NCBI GenBank assembly: GCA_024138015.1
Contig: JAMXBB010000002.1
Coordinates: 13,802,118 to 13,866,117 of the forward strand
Reading direction: 5' to 3'
Source: Lumnitzera littorea
Taxonomy: Eukaryota; Streptophyta; Magnoliopsida; Myrtales; Combretaceae
Length of the DNA stretch: 64,000 nt
The notes below the pieces were generated by a model. The model did not search any database and was not told where the DNA came from. It worked only from the letters and a program-made list of their open reading frames with translations. Each line of letters opens with the position of its first letter. Position 1 is the first letter of the stretch. A program made the position numbers and the translations under genes. Shown piece by piece: positions 25,392 through 37,515 of the stretch.

Positions 25392-27387
25392 TGTAAAACC
25401 CGGTTAAAAAAAAAAAAAGGTTATATAATAATAACTTTTAGAAATATAAAATAATTGAATGATTATAATAATATAACAAAGGTTTGAAGACATAACATGG
25501 CTTATAATTTATAAAGGATAGCAAGAGCAATATGGTCATGGAAAAATATTCAGGCTTCCTATCATTCCTTATCCCAAATAAAAGTATAGCTCAACCACAT
25601 ATTTTTCCCTTACTAAAACTTAGTTTTTCTTCACAAATAAAAAACTTCCAGTCCTCAACCAAATACCAAAACTTGAATCAAGAGTCGCAATAATTGAGTA
25701 AGGGATTCAATAAAGAATCAATCTTTATACATTTTTCAAGTAAGTTTCCCTTTTATCTTCATTTTATTTTGTTAATTTATGTCTTTTAGGGTTTTCTTTG
25801 AGTTTGAGGAGAAGGTAGCATATTTGTCAATGTGGTAGTGGTGTATAATTATTGTGTGATCAGGTTGTGGAAGTGTTATATTATCGGTGTAGTATACGTA
25901 TATATATGACGCGTTAGGGGTTGTTTGAAAAAAATTTAGCGCATTACAATGGCTTTGATTTGTGTGTATGTGTGGAATTCTATACACCGTGTAGTGAGTA
26001 CAGTTGTGATCATGCAGCGGCATGCAATGGGAATTGCATATGTGCAACCGACATGAGGATGTGCATGTGTGTGTGTCGTGCGGGTGTGTGTGTCGATATT
26101 GGGTATGGGCATGTAAGTGATCATAAGTGTGTCAATGTATGTGATTGTGTGTGTGGATGTGAGATGAAGGAGAGGGGGACGTATGTGTGTATATGAACAA
26201 GGGTTGGTGTGTGAATATTATGGGATGTTGAAAAGTATATGGAAGGATATGAAAATATATATGGAATGTGGTTAAACTCAGATGTTGGGGAAAAGGGTTG
26301 AATAAAAGTGAAAGAATGTTGAGTTGAGTTAAGGATTAATGAATTAAGTTTTAAATTTGATATTGCATTTGTGACCATGTGCTAGAAGTCACATAGTGCC
26401 AAACTTTGTTGAGATAGGAGTACTAAGTATGAGATACGTGTTTGTTGATTGTGTATACTAGATTAGTGTATATTAACTGGACTTAAATAAAACTCAGACT
26501 TAACTATTTACTGCTTGTGCTTGGCTTCGATCACTCACTGATAAGGTCTAGTAGTGTTAGTGAGGCACTTAATGATCTTTACATGATGCTGTCCCCAATG
26601 AAGTCCTGTATTGAAATGACCCAGATAGATCTAAGATAGTTTTGGTACTTGAGTGATTAGAGAAGATCTAATACCAATACCTATGTAGTATTTATATATT
26701 GTATGTATAAAGATCATGAATAACCCTAGATTGTACTGTTTACAAATTTAAATGATAAGATTTAAAACATATTGTTTGTTGCATTTATATTAGTACTCGT
26801 GTGTATGTTTGACTCGTTACATGTATGATTATGCGCATGTGTGTGGTATCCTATACTAAGCATTAGCTCACCCTACGGAGGTCACTATTTTACAACTACA
26901 AGTTCATGTTATAATGATATTACTGAAAGATATGATGGTACTGATAGAGTTCATAATTAAGAAGAGAACGAAGATTTCTACTTTAGGATGGATAAGGCGT
27001 GTGTAGAGTAGATGATAGGCATGGACAAGAGCTAGGATTCTATTTTTATTGCCAACTATGGAGTGAAGTTGTATATGATACCTATTGGTTATGTGTTTTA
27101 CGTTACATGTAAAGTGTAAGAACTCTAGTCAAGTTGTCATATTTTTATTATTTAGGTAAATAATGAGACATCCTAGTGTAGGATGAATTGAATGAGAATT
27201 TATATTACTCTCTTACTAATGATTAAGAAGTTGGTATTGGTGAATTAACAGATAATTATTTATGAGTTGGAAGATTTTATGTATTCTGTAGATCTTAGAT
27301 AGTTTGCAAGTTCTTAAATATCCGACATACCAATAAAAGCCAAGGACACGTAGTAGATTGTAGCATTTCAGGTTCTGGGGTGTTACA
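25392..27387. mobile_element. Solo LTR (gypsy type) in intron 1 of pseudogene C
   Basis: The 1996-bp block starts TGTAAAACCC and ends GGGGTGTTACA, an inverted terminal pattern common in chromovirus-type gypsy LTRs. The target duplication AATAA is perfect at 25387-25391 and 27388-27392. The empty site is visible in copy B (33603-33620, aataataacgtttggct), so the insertion came after the B/C duplication. No internal coding region or second LTR is present, so it is best read as a solo LTR. The GT-rich zone 25960-26210 yields chance frames on both strands. Confidence 0.93.
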
Positions 27388-27773
27388 AATAACGTTTGGC
27401 TAAGGTTTACATCATAATAATTAACTACCATTGTATATATTGTAACTCTCTCCATTATAATTTTCTTCCTTAAGTGCGTTTTAATTAAAAATGCAATTTA
27501 GTAAGATCTGCGAACTATGAAAAAGATCGATGAATTCCTCGTATTATAAAAGGGATTTCCTTTATGACTATCTAAATTCCCATTGAAAATAACCATATAC
27601 ATAAGAGCTATTTCAGGATGCTATAAGAAATTACTTATTACACTTAATGGACATTCAAAGCTATTACTTATATGTGTAAAAAGTGGGGCATGAAATATTA
27701 TAAAGTTCTTTTGAAGAGTAGGAGTAGGAGTAGTAGTATCAGTATAATAAGATGGCTTATGAATGTTTTAAAA

Positions 27774-27800
27774 AAAGAAAGAAAGAAAGAAAGAAAGAAA
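27774..27800. repeat. (AAAG)n microsatellite in intron 1 of copy C
   Basis: About six AAAG units sit where copy B (34039-34051) has only an A run. This is slippage at a shared site. Confidence 0.85.
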
Positions 27801-28320
27801 CTCTTAACAAAATATGTACAAGCCAGCTGAATTCTTTGATGTATTATAAAGAGGATCTCTTAGTGGGTGTTTAAATCCTCCTTGAAATAGCTATATATAT
27901 ATATATATATATGGGCTATTTAAGGATGCTAGAAAAAATTACTCATTATATTTACGAAACATTTTATGATTATTATTTACAATTATTAGATATTTTATTT
28001 ATTAGAAATGTAAAAGTAAAGCATAAAACTTTATAAAATACCATACAAAAGTAAAAAAGTAAAGATGAAATGACTTATAACTATAATTGAAAAAAGAAAA
28101 AAAAAAAAAAAAGAAGGAAGAACAAAGCTAAATTCTTAAAATGGTATTGCTTCAATCATTTAAATGATATCACTGCATTTAGTATATAAAAATGGGTCGG
28201 AATAGTTACACGATTTTGGATCCTACTCCATTTCCCTATGATATTACTCTCCATAGTGATTTTATTGAATGTGTATGGTTATGTGTTACGGTAGTGTATG
28301 TACAGTATGATGAGAAAATA

Positions 28321-28328
28321 TTTATATA
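28321..28328 (-). promoter_or_regulatory. Inherited TATA box of pseudogene C
   Basis: This is the same minus-strand TATATAAA as before copy B, with matching flanks (tgagaaaatatttatatacg). It stands about 70 bases before the surviving ATG at 28254. Similarity to the upstream region of B ends about 60 bases further out, near 28385, where the spacer that follows copy B begins. Confidence 0.45.
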
Positions 28329-28384
28329 CGAACTAAGCTTCCTCTTTTTTATTATTATGGGTGCTGATACAGTTGGCAACTAAG

Positions 28385-29575
28385 AATAGTGAATGGGCCA
28401 AAGGCTACAAAATCAATACCATCTTCTTTTCAGTAATTAGCACATAGAGAAATAGTACATATGATATGTGCAACCAAAATTAGAGCTTTTGAAAATGGAT
28501 GAGATTAGGGCAGCTTATTTAATCAAGAGAGGTTGAAAATTTCAGCACATTTCAAAATGGGCTGCCTGTCCAGCCCCAATTAACTATGGACCCAATGTCC
28601 CGTGAACCCTCAATATGAAAAAAAAAAAAAATGAAATGAAATAGTCCGAATAAAGTCTCTATATGAGTGAAAAAAAAAAAAAAAAGCGAGAATCCATGAA
28701 TAATATGAGGCTAGCAAATTTAACAAACTGTCATTCAAGTCTTCTTGGTAGTTAGTACATGTATTTGGTAAATGAATATTGAGGGGGGTCAACACAATAA
28801 AATTGATAAAATTACTGGTAACCAGATTGCCTATTTTGCTCTCTTTTATGTAAATATCATTATTTTTATAATTTTAATTGAAAAAATAACATTTATTTTT
28901 AGCATGTTTATTTTATAAGATTTAATTTTTGAATTTAAAAAACATTGTAGTTAGCTAGTGTGATAGCCTATTTGACCCACAAATTATATAGATGGGCCAA
29001 ATGTTGTGAGTTACTTAACTCATTTAACCCAGCAACTCTCATGGAGGTAGATTGAACCTAAAATTCCAGCTCACTTATTAAGTGAACTATAGCAAATTAG
29101 CTCATTTAACTCATAGACCAATGCAAATCATGATGGATTAATCTATTTAACTCACAAACACAATTCTATCCAAAATATAATGGCCACCACTATCAAAATT
29201 TATTAGAATTATAAAGCACACTAAAAGGAAATTTAGAGATTATTATTCACATGCTCATGACAAGCATTTATTTGCTTAGATTGAAAATTGTAGAATTAAG
29301 TTAAAACCGTATATAACATGGTTTATTAAGTCAAGCAATATAAATATCGATCTTCCAATAAGTATGAGTTTGATTCCATATAGATGGAAATGGACTCAAA
29401 TTAGAATAAATCATCCTCCACCTATTAATAAATAGAGAAAAAATATATATATATAGAAGAAGCTTTTATGATTAATTAATCTTATTGTTGATACGGACAA
29501 TCCCCTCATGGATAAGCAAGTTTGTTTATTTATGAACCCTAGAGGGGATATTGCAAGGAGTTTAGCTCTTGCAGT
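28385..29575. repeat. Spacer between reductase copies B and C (duplication unit, first copy)
   Basis: This 1.2-kb spacer aligns along its whole length with 21500-22721 between C and D, and in part with 960-1220 and 9070-9266 around copy D. Shared landmarks are the block near aaaggctacaaaat, ggactcattgtccc-like text, a run of purines, and tagatggaaatggactcaaatt near the gene end. It holds no gene. It defines the tandem duplication unit: gene plus downstream spacer. Confidence 0.85.
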
Positions 29576-32500
29576 TTATGATTTGACATGAAGAATGACT
29601 TTCCCCACATTGGAACTGGAAAATAAAGAGCTTAGACTTTCCAAGAAGCTCTCGATCCCATGATAGATTTTGTGTTTGGATTTGATCTTGCCCCGTTTCA
29701 CGTGATCTTCCATTTCCTTTGCAAACTCACTGAACCTGTCAAAGTAGGGACCTATTAGAAAACCTTCAAGTCTCACCTGTTTCCCCACTGCATTCAAAAG
29801 ATTCCTAACCCCATCTATCTCCGTCCAAACCTGCATAATAAGAACAATTACTATCTCAAAATAAAAGTGTCAAAATCTTAAAGTATAAAATAATGCACTT
29901 GCACTACTAAAAAGATACGGGGAATAAAAATTTTCTCAAATTAGTGTCTTATTTAACTATACAGTGGCTAATTAATTATATGATTCCATGGTAGTTGTGA
30001 CTTATTTGAAATTTTAAGTGTCAATTCAGGTCATATCAAATAACAAATCAACCTAAAAAAAATTAATTGCAACTGTGTGTTGCTATAAAAGATCAACTTG
30101 ATAATATATTGAATAAGAGATTTTACGGTGTTAAACGTTTTTCAACGGAGGTAAGTGCAAGGGTTTTGGAGAATCGTTGTAATTAATCCAGATGAATTGG
30201 ATTTGCAAATGCAATAAACATACTAATTATTTTAAGATGATAAGAATGCTAGAACCTTTACCTTATTATACTGAGAAATCATTCCACAGAGAGGGATCTT
30301 AGCACCAGTATTGACATGGTTGAGAACAGCTTCAAGCATTTTACCACCAACATTATCCAGGTATATGTCGATTCCATTAGGAAAATATCTGTGGTACAGG
30401 GTTTTAAAATACATTTATTAAAAGCAACATGCCTAAAGAAAATAAATTGAGAGCATGTTATATGTGTTCTTAAAATTACAAACTTTTACATTAAAAGAGC
30501 AAAAGTTTGTGATAGTTTCACATTATTGCCGAGTTCCAAAATAACAACACGTTTCGATCGATTTAAAATTGTTGATGATAAACAACGTCGCTAATTAATG
30601 GTTGCTAACTTTATTAATTGCTTTTAAGGGGAAAAAAAAAAACTATAGTATGTTTTTTAATTATAATGCCATTATTCGGTCAGTAATAACCGAGATGTGG
30701 AGGTAATATACATTGATTGTGATAATGCAAAATGACAAAAAAGATCATGTTAGTTGGATGTTCACTAAAGCACTATTTGTGTAATGTTCATTCACTCATT
30801 CACATCATTAAAAACATACATTACTACCTTACACCACTAAAAATGCACATTTCCTTTTTAATTTGGCTAAAACATACAACAGCCTGGCATATTTATGCCT
30901 CAAACTTTTGATCATTGGTGGATATACCAAGCATCCAAAGAGAATTAGGTACTGGGATTTTTCCCTTCCAAATGAAGAGTGTGTTTTTGGTGCGAGCCAT
31001 TATACCTATCAATTTTGGAGGAACTGAGAGCAAGTTTTTCCAAATCAAGAAATGTAATTAGATATGATCGATAATTTTAAGCATCATGATGCACTTTATT
31101 CTTAAATAAATAAAACAAAAAAAAAAGTAAATAAATAGCAAATATATAGTCAGGAAAATAATAGTTTACTTGCTAAGAGCAACATCATAATCCGTTTCTT
31201 TGTTGTAGTTGAATGCATCATCATATCCAAACTCAGTTTTTATCAACTCCACCTAAAATGTTAAGGCAAATGAAACGATACAAATTACAATTAGAAATAT
31301 ACAAACATAATAAGGAGAATGTAAATGGATAAACCATGTAGATCTTTATAAATTTTTAAAATTATATGAACTGTTAAATGTTTAAGTTATATATTTAGTA
31401 CCCATTCCCTATATAAGGCACCCCAATTTTAGAATCCTTTGATATATGACTATCACTCTTACTAGTTGAAGCTCCCTCACAAGTCTTGATTATGGTCAAA
31501 ATTACATTGCATGATAACGAACATAATAAATTTAAATAAAAGATTATTGCAAATAACACATTAACAATGTATGTCAGATATTATTGTTTTAATTATGGCA
31601 TGGTCATACATGGTTTTTCCATATTTATAAAATAACATAGTATTTGAAAAGAGTTATGGTACTTCTAATTGTGTCATTTTGCATTAAATTTTGCAACAAT
31701 TCCAACACTATATTTGCATCAATGACATTTCTTTTCAATAATTAAGTGAAAATTAATTGTTAATGGACAAAGGAACTAGTAAAGAAGAGGTTAACCGATA
31801 AAATGTAAAACTATATATCATCAAAACTATTATTAATTTAAAGTACCAGTGATAGGAACGAGATATTATAAATCACTAAAAGAATACTTTGAAAAAAAAA
31901 AACGTACAAGCGACAAAAGTTCTCAACGCCCTAGCGACACTGTAAAAAGGGTGCACGATTGGCATATAGCAATACTATGTTGTGTTTTTGAATAACCTAT
32001 TCTTTTTCTTTAGTTATCCTCGCTCCCTACGATGTATGTACGTTTTTTGATAATACGAATCTTTTTTTCCAGATTTAATTAGATCTGAACTAGTGTCGGT
32101 TTAAAAGGCTTAGTGTGTGTATACACATATTTGGTAACTATATATTACACAAACTGACGAGAAACAAAATTTTCGAAGTATTACATTCTTAAAAGAGAAC
32201 AGTATCTATATTAATTGAATTACAAGACTTTAATTGTATATTGATTGTTAGATGCGTTTATTTTATTTAAGAAAATATTTATCAAACTAGGCTTGACGTA
32301 GTTTATTTGGTCTAGCATATACCCTTCTTTTCCTTTCCTTTTTTTTTTTTTTCTTCTTTTTGTGATAATTAGGTAGTAGCCGAATATGGACATACCTTCT
32401 CATCGGAACCAGTGCTCCCAACAACTCGACAACCTTTGAGTTTGGCCAATTGTCCAGCGAACATTCCGACGCCACCAGCTGCAGCGGAGATGAATACGTT

Positions 32501-33983
32501 GTACCCTGGTTTAGGGTTTGCTATCATCTTAAATGCAACCCATGCGGTGAACCCAGGTATACCTGTGACAGGTCCATGGTAGATTTGCTGGTATTAATAA
32601 TATAATTTTGATTCATCTTGAGCAAAATCTTCTTCAACTCCGTTTGGAACATTTTGTCATATTCATACATTCATACATATAAAAAACTTAACCCTAAATT
32701 AGAAGGGAGAGGAAGAGCAGGGGAAGGGAAGAAAAGTTTTAATGTGGTATATTCATATTATTAAATTTTTTTGAAAGAGAGAGAGGAAAGGGTTTCTTTT
32801 TATCAATAACTAAGAGGAGAATAAAGAAAAGTATCAAACATATCAAAACCCTAAAAAGAGATTTCTAGATATTTATATCAAGTTGAAAAATGCAATAATC
32901 GTGGTAGTTTCAAATTATGAAACGATATTAAAAAATAATCCTAAACCATGGTATTAACTCTTCAAGTTTTAAATACATCATTTAACAAAGTGATTATAAC
33001 ACTTATTCATATTTACATATATATGTATTTATATATAACACCGATTTATGATAAGCGTTTGGCTTATGTTCAACTTGCCTTTCAATGAATCGTTTAATTC
33101 CGCAATTAATTTGCATATAAATCCTATGATTGACAAAATGAAAGAATGGTTGCGATGTGACTTCCATGGAAAATTTTGTTTGATTAAATAAAAATTGAAG
33201 CAGAAAACCTCAAATTTCAAATGAAATACTTCTTTCGAACTGTTCTAAGTCCATATAAATTTCTATAATTATATTGTTTTTCAAAGGGGCATAGGAAATC
33301 GTATTGTGCAGATCTATTAATCCGAAATTTAACATTAAAGAATAGTTAGAGTTAATTCGAGTATTATGAGGCAATTAAAAAGAACCGTTACCCAAACAGC
33401 TGAGATAATCTGACAACTCAATCCCGGAACCCAGATCGACCTTGTATAGTATGGGCGAAGATGGAACCACACAATATTGTGCCACTGGGATAGATGGATA
33501 TATTACAATATCACCTTCTTTATATTTATCATCTTTTGAACAAATAATTCTTCCAATCCCAAATGCTGTGATGACCTGCCCAAGTGCCGACATCCAGTAA
33601 CCAAGATTAATAATAACGTTTGGCTAGGTTTACATCATAATAATTAACTACCATTGTATATATTTTTCTTCCTTGAGTGCCTGCTATTGTATTTTTTAAC
33701 AAGTATATTACATATCACGAGATATTGTAATTATTAGGAGTGCAATTTAGTAAGAGCTACGAACTATGAAAATGATCCACGAATTCCTGGTATTATAAAA
33801 GGGACTTCTTAATGACTATCTGAATTCCCATCGAAAATGACCATATGAATAACAGCTATTTGAGGATGCTATAAGAAATTACTTATTACACTTAATGGAC
33901 ATTCAGAGCTATAACTTATATTTGTAAAAAGTAGGGCATGAAATATTATAAAGTGCCTTTAAAGAGGAGGAGTAGTAGTAGTA

Positions 33984-34022
<39 letters not shown>

Positions 34023-35186
34023 TGCCTTATGAATGTTTAAAAAAAAAAAAATCTTAACAAAATATGTAAAAGTCAGTTGAATTCTTTGATGTATTATAAA
34101 AAGGATCTCTTAGTGAGTGTTTAAATTCTCCTTGAAATAACTATACATACATATATACACACATATATATGGGCTATTTACGGATGCTAGAAGAAATTAT
34201 TTATTACATTCACGAAACATTTTATGGTTATTGTTTATATTTACTAGATATTTTATTCTTAGAAATGCAAAAGTAAAGCATAAAATATTATAAAATACCT
34301 TGTAAAAGTAAAATGTAATGATGAAATGACTTATAATTGTAATTAGAAAAAAAAGGAAAAAAAATTAAATTCTTAAAATGGTATCACTCCAATAATTTAA
34401 ATCGTATTGATGCATTTGGTATGTAACGGTAGACTAAAAAAAAATCACGATTTTAGATCGCATTCCCTTTCCTTATGTTTTGGATGTACTTTTAAAAGCT
34501 AAAATCTAATTTCCCGAGATCGTTAATTCCAGCTTTGAGGGAGATTTGAGGTTTCCAGTTTTAAAGAGCCAAAATCGTGATTTTATTCCTACTCATCTAA
34601 TTCTATTCTATTCCATCTTATGTCATTTCAATCTATTACAGCATATTAAAGTAAGGATAAGACTAGGTCCCTTTTAGTCGAAGATCTATCCATGCATCTA
34701 CTCTTCTATAAGGTTGATAAAGCATTTAAGTTTTAACTTAGCCCACATATAAATGATCTATTTTAAAAAGGAAATAAATAAATAAAAATTGCTTCTTCTA
34801 GACATGAAATTGTACATGATCTAATTATTGATAAATTGGCTTTCAATTCATAAGGGACATAATAATGTAACTGAAATGGACAATTTCCTTAATAGAACTG
34901 TTGATTTTGTTAATGAAAAGTAGTACAAGGGAGACAAACAAGAGACCTTGTTGAGATTGAACTGTGAGAAATACAAGCCATCTTGTCGGCCAGTCATTCT
35001 AGTCCGGAGATACGGATCGATGGAGAGAGAGAGGACCTCCACGGCCACATGACCGTCAGGCAGAGACTCCGGCGATAAAGGTACCTTGGAGCTGCGTAGT
35101 TTTATGTGCTCCGATGTGGGAATTCCTTGAGGTGCATACTCAGACAAGTACCATTCTTTGCTCTCTATCATGATATTACTCTCCAT
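29576..35186 (-). CDS. NADP-dependent alkenal (enone) double-bond reductase, copy B, complete six-exon gene
   Basis: Exons on the minus strand are 35186-34947, 33575-33392, 32562-32396, 31252-31170, 30388-30262 and 29830-29576. All five introns are GT-AG and the phases join to 1056 nt, or 351 aa plus stop, close to the roughly 345 aa usual in the family. I chose the start at 35186 (MESNIMIESKEWYL) because an in-frame ATG further upstream lies beyond the TATA box. Visible motifs are DPYLRTRM (57-64), the Rossmann AAAGGVG (168-174), GSTGSDEK (190-197), DNVGGKM (236-242) and CGMISQYN (259-266). The last holds the Tyr that matches the catalytic Tyr260 described for the Arabidopsis homologue. The family reduces the C=C bond of reactive alkenals and enones with NADPH in the cytosol; the substrate here is inferred from family only. 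There is no signal peptide. It is the only complete copy in the window and the only one of B, C and D with its own upstream DNA. Confidence 0.93.
33984..34022. repeat. (AAT)n microsatellite in intron 1 of copy B
   Basis: About 13 uninterrupted AAT units follow several AGT units (33970-33985). The matching place in copy C (about 27717-27760) holds only a mixed 'aggagtaggagtagtagtatcagtataataag' tract, so the run expanded in B after duplication. Confidence 0.9.
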
Positions 35187-35250
35187 CGTGATGCTACTGG
35201 ATGTGTATGGTTGTGTTATGATGGTGTATGTACGGTATGATGAGAAAATA

Positions 35251-35258
35251 TTTATATA
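35251..35258 (-). promoter_or_regulatory. TATA box of reductase copy B
   Basis: Read on the minus strand this is TATATAAA, about 65-70 bases before the ATG at 35186. That is a normal distance for a plant TATA box with a short leader. The same motif in the same context is kept before copy C (28321-28328) and copy D (21416-21423), so it is an inherited promoter element and not a chance AT run. No transcript evidence is available. Confidence 0.6.
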
Positions 35259-35329
35259 CGGATTAAGCTTCTGTTTTTTTCCTCCTCCTTTCGTTATGTG
35301 TGCTTGGATATTTGGCAACTAAGAATAGT

Positions 35330-37515
35330 GCTTCAAATGATAAAGGAAGGTCATCTTCTATTACTTATTACACGATCTTCTCTTACATCTTTACTGCTGT
35401 CTAAATAGGAATTTAGGCAAAACCTCGCCTTATATGCGGGCATTAATTGGAAGTATATATTAATATTGGAGAAAATATATATTGCAATTGTTATGATTCT
35501 TTTAAATGTAAGGATTTTAAATTGTTTATGTTATCCACTCAAATTAAAGATGTGTCATCTTCAGATATAATGAAAAATTACTATTCGAAAAACTTTAATA
35601 TCACATTTAGTACATAGAAATAAACCCAAAATAAAATCACTATTACAATTACATTTCCTTTCCCATATCTATAAGTGTTTTTACAAAATAGAATTGCCAT
35701 ACCGTAAAATTAGTGTTTCTGGCTTAATTGAAGATTTGTTTCCATTTTTAAAAAATAGGATCATAATTCAATTCTATCTTTATTCGTTATAATTAATTAA
35801 AATAACTCATTTAATCTTTAACCTAATTATAACATTATAAGTATATTTAATAAATGCTACCATATATACATGTCATTACAATTTCTAAACATATCGTTTC
35901 AATGAGTTATTAATGACAAAGTTATAAATAATAAAAATTTCCCAAATTATACAATATATATGTGAATAAGATAATTAAAAAGTTACAATTGGAAATTCTT
36001 TAAGAATAATATGTTATTAATGACGATTTGCAGAGAAGTTCTGAAAATTATATATATGAGAGATAGATCTGATGACTTTTTTCCAATATCTATTATCCTG
36101 CATCGATGTTATTGAATAATCAGTGTCAAGAGTCTTGATGGATAGTTAATAAACACTTTTAATATAAAAGTATATACGTATCTTTTGCATACTCATACAT
36201 CAATTCTAAGTTTGGTAGTAAATTTGATGTTGTAAGCGGGAGGATCACTTGGCTCGTATCTTTAATTGGCAAGTGGTCCAAAACCTACAGTCACTTTATA
36301 CCCTATTAGGGAAGATAATATTTGTTAATACGGGTTTAGCGGCCAAAATCAAATAGGATGGAGTTATAGTTATGATTTATCTTCAATCCATATTATTAAA
36401 TATTAAAATTATTGGTTAGGGTTTCATACTTACCTATATAATTAGGGCTGTTCATAATCTCTCCAATTCAATTCACTTTAAACTTAATTAGATTCATAAA
36501 TAAGTTAAGTTTGAATTTAAAATAAAACTCCTTTATATAGATAAGCTAAGCTCGAGCTCATGTTTAAACTATCAAGCCAACTTGTAAGTAAATTCGTTTA
36601 TATTATTAACAAGTCGGTTTGGAAATAAACTTGTGAATAATCTCGTAGACAAGCTGGCAAACCAATTGGGGTCAAATTTAGCTCTCAAACCTTGACCTCA
36701 CAATCTTGAGAAAAATTAATTTTTAATATTTGAAAAAAGAAAAAATATATATTTTAATGAGCAAAACATAACATGAAATTAGAACTAGTTTAGTAGTTAA
36801 GTATTTAATTCTATAAACATGAGATCTTAGGTTCAATCTTCGTGTTTGTCATTTTACTTTTCCTATATACATTGTGCATTTATTACTTAGAAGACATTTT
36901 TCCTTTTACATTTATTAAACTTTTTCTTAAAAATTTTGTTAGTAATACACCATAAATGATAATTACATTGTTCATATTATAAATATTCCGATCTTATCAC
37001 ATAAATAGTTGATAAATAATAACAATTTTATGATTTGGTTTAGTTAATTTTTTTTTTTTACAATTAATGTTATGAGAATAAATGTGGATTATTGAATAAT
37101 TGATTGGATAATAACTTATATTCAAAATAATATTCCTTTTATTAGCATTACTAGTAAATTAGATTACAATTTTGGTTTTGTTTGTATGAAAATTCAATTG
37201 TTTGTTTCATTAAACAATTAGATTAGAGTGATTGACTATTGTTTCTATCAAAAGTTTTTTACTTTTATTATAGTTTTGTTGTTCAAAGTTTTAGAGTTAT
37301 AGGAAATAATTTTTATAAGTTTTTGAACTATAATTTCCATTAGTCTTTTTTCCATGATATTTTTCCAATTAAACATATATATTCATATTTATAAAGAAAG
37401 TGTATGGCAATTGATTAAAAAATGAACATTTTGAAAGATCGTTTATCTTTTATCTTTGTGTTTTTGCTGCAAGCAAGTTGCATATTTTCAAAAGAAAAAA
37501 AGTTTGCATGTGACA
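35330..37515. other. Upstream region of reductase B, no gene seen
   Basis: The DNA is AT-rich and unique within the window, with no similarity to the spacers of the array. It probably holds the original upstream promoter of the cluster. A tRNA-like SINE remnant lies at about 36785-36850, and a diverged repetitive-looking stretch with AAGCTCGAGCTC-type motifs lies at about 36450-36650. Confidence 0.5.
36785..36850 (+). mobile_element. Possible tRNA-derived SINE remnant
   Basis: TAGTTTAGTAGTTAAG resembles a pol III A box. About 35 bases later GGTTCAATCTT resembles a B box (GGTTCGANTCC). The spacing is tRNA-like, but no cloverleaf or clear 3' tail is kept. The score rests on two short motifs. 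Confidence 0.35.

Larger units (their letters stand above)
22722..28254 (-). pseudogene. Reductase copy C, pseudogene lacking exon 1
   Basis: Exon counterparts are at 25350-25167 (exon 2), about 24432-24271 (exon 3), about 24019-23956 (exon 4), 23522-23395 (exon 5) and 22974-22722 (exon 6). Exon 1 is gone except for the ATG and about five codons at 28254-28236. Exon 2 has a TAA where copy B has GAA (KYKEGD becomes KYK-stop). The exon 3 acceptor AG has become GG. Exon 3 also has a 3-nt loss and a 1-nt gain. Exon 4 lacks about 18 nt and its acceptor edge has shifted. Exon 5 gained a C, and exon 6 lost 11 nt around the segment coding FAKEMED. Intron 1 carries a solo LTR. No functional reductase can be made from it; a non-coding transcript remains possible because the TATA region is preserved. 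Confidence 0.92.

Noticed and set aside
25921..26196. A Cys-rich 91-codon frame and overlapping His/Thr-rich frames on the other strand
   Set aside because: They come from the GT-rich tract in the 25392-27387 solo LTR. The Cys content is a product of TGT/TGC runs and not a secreted peptide.
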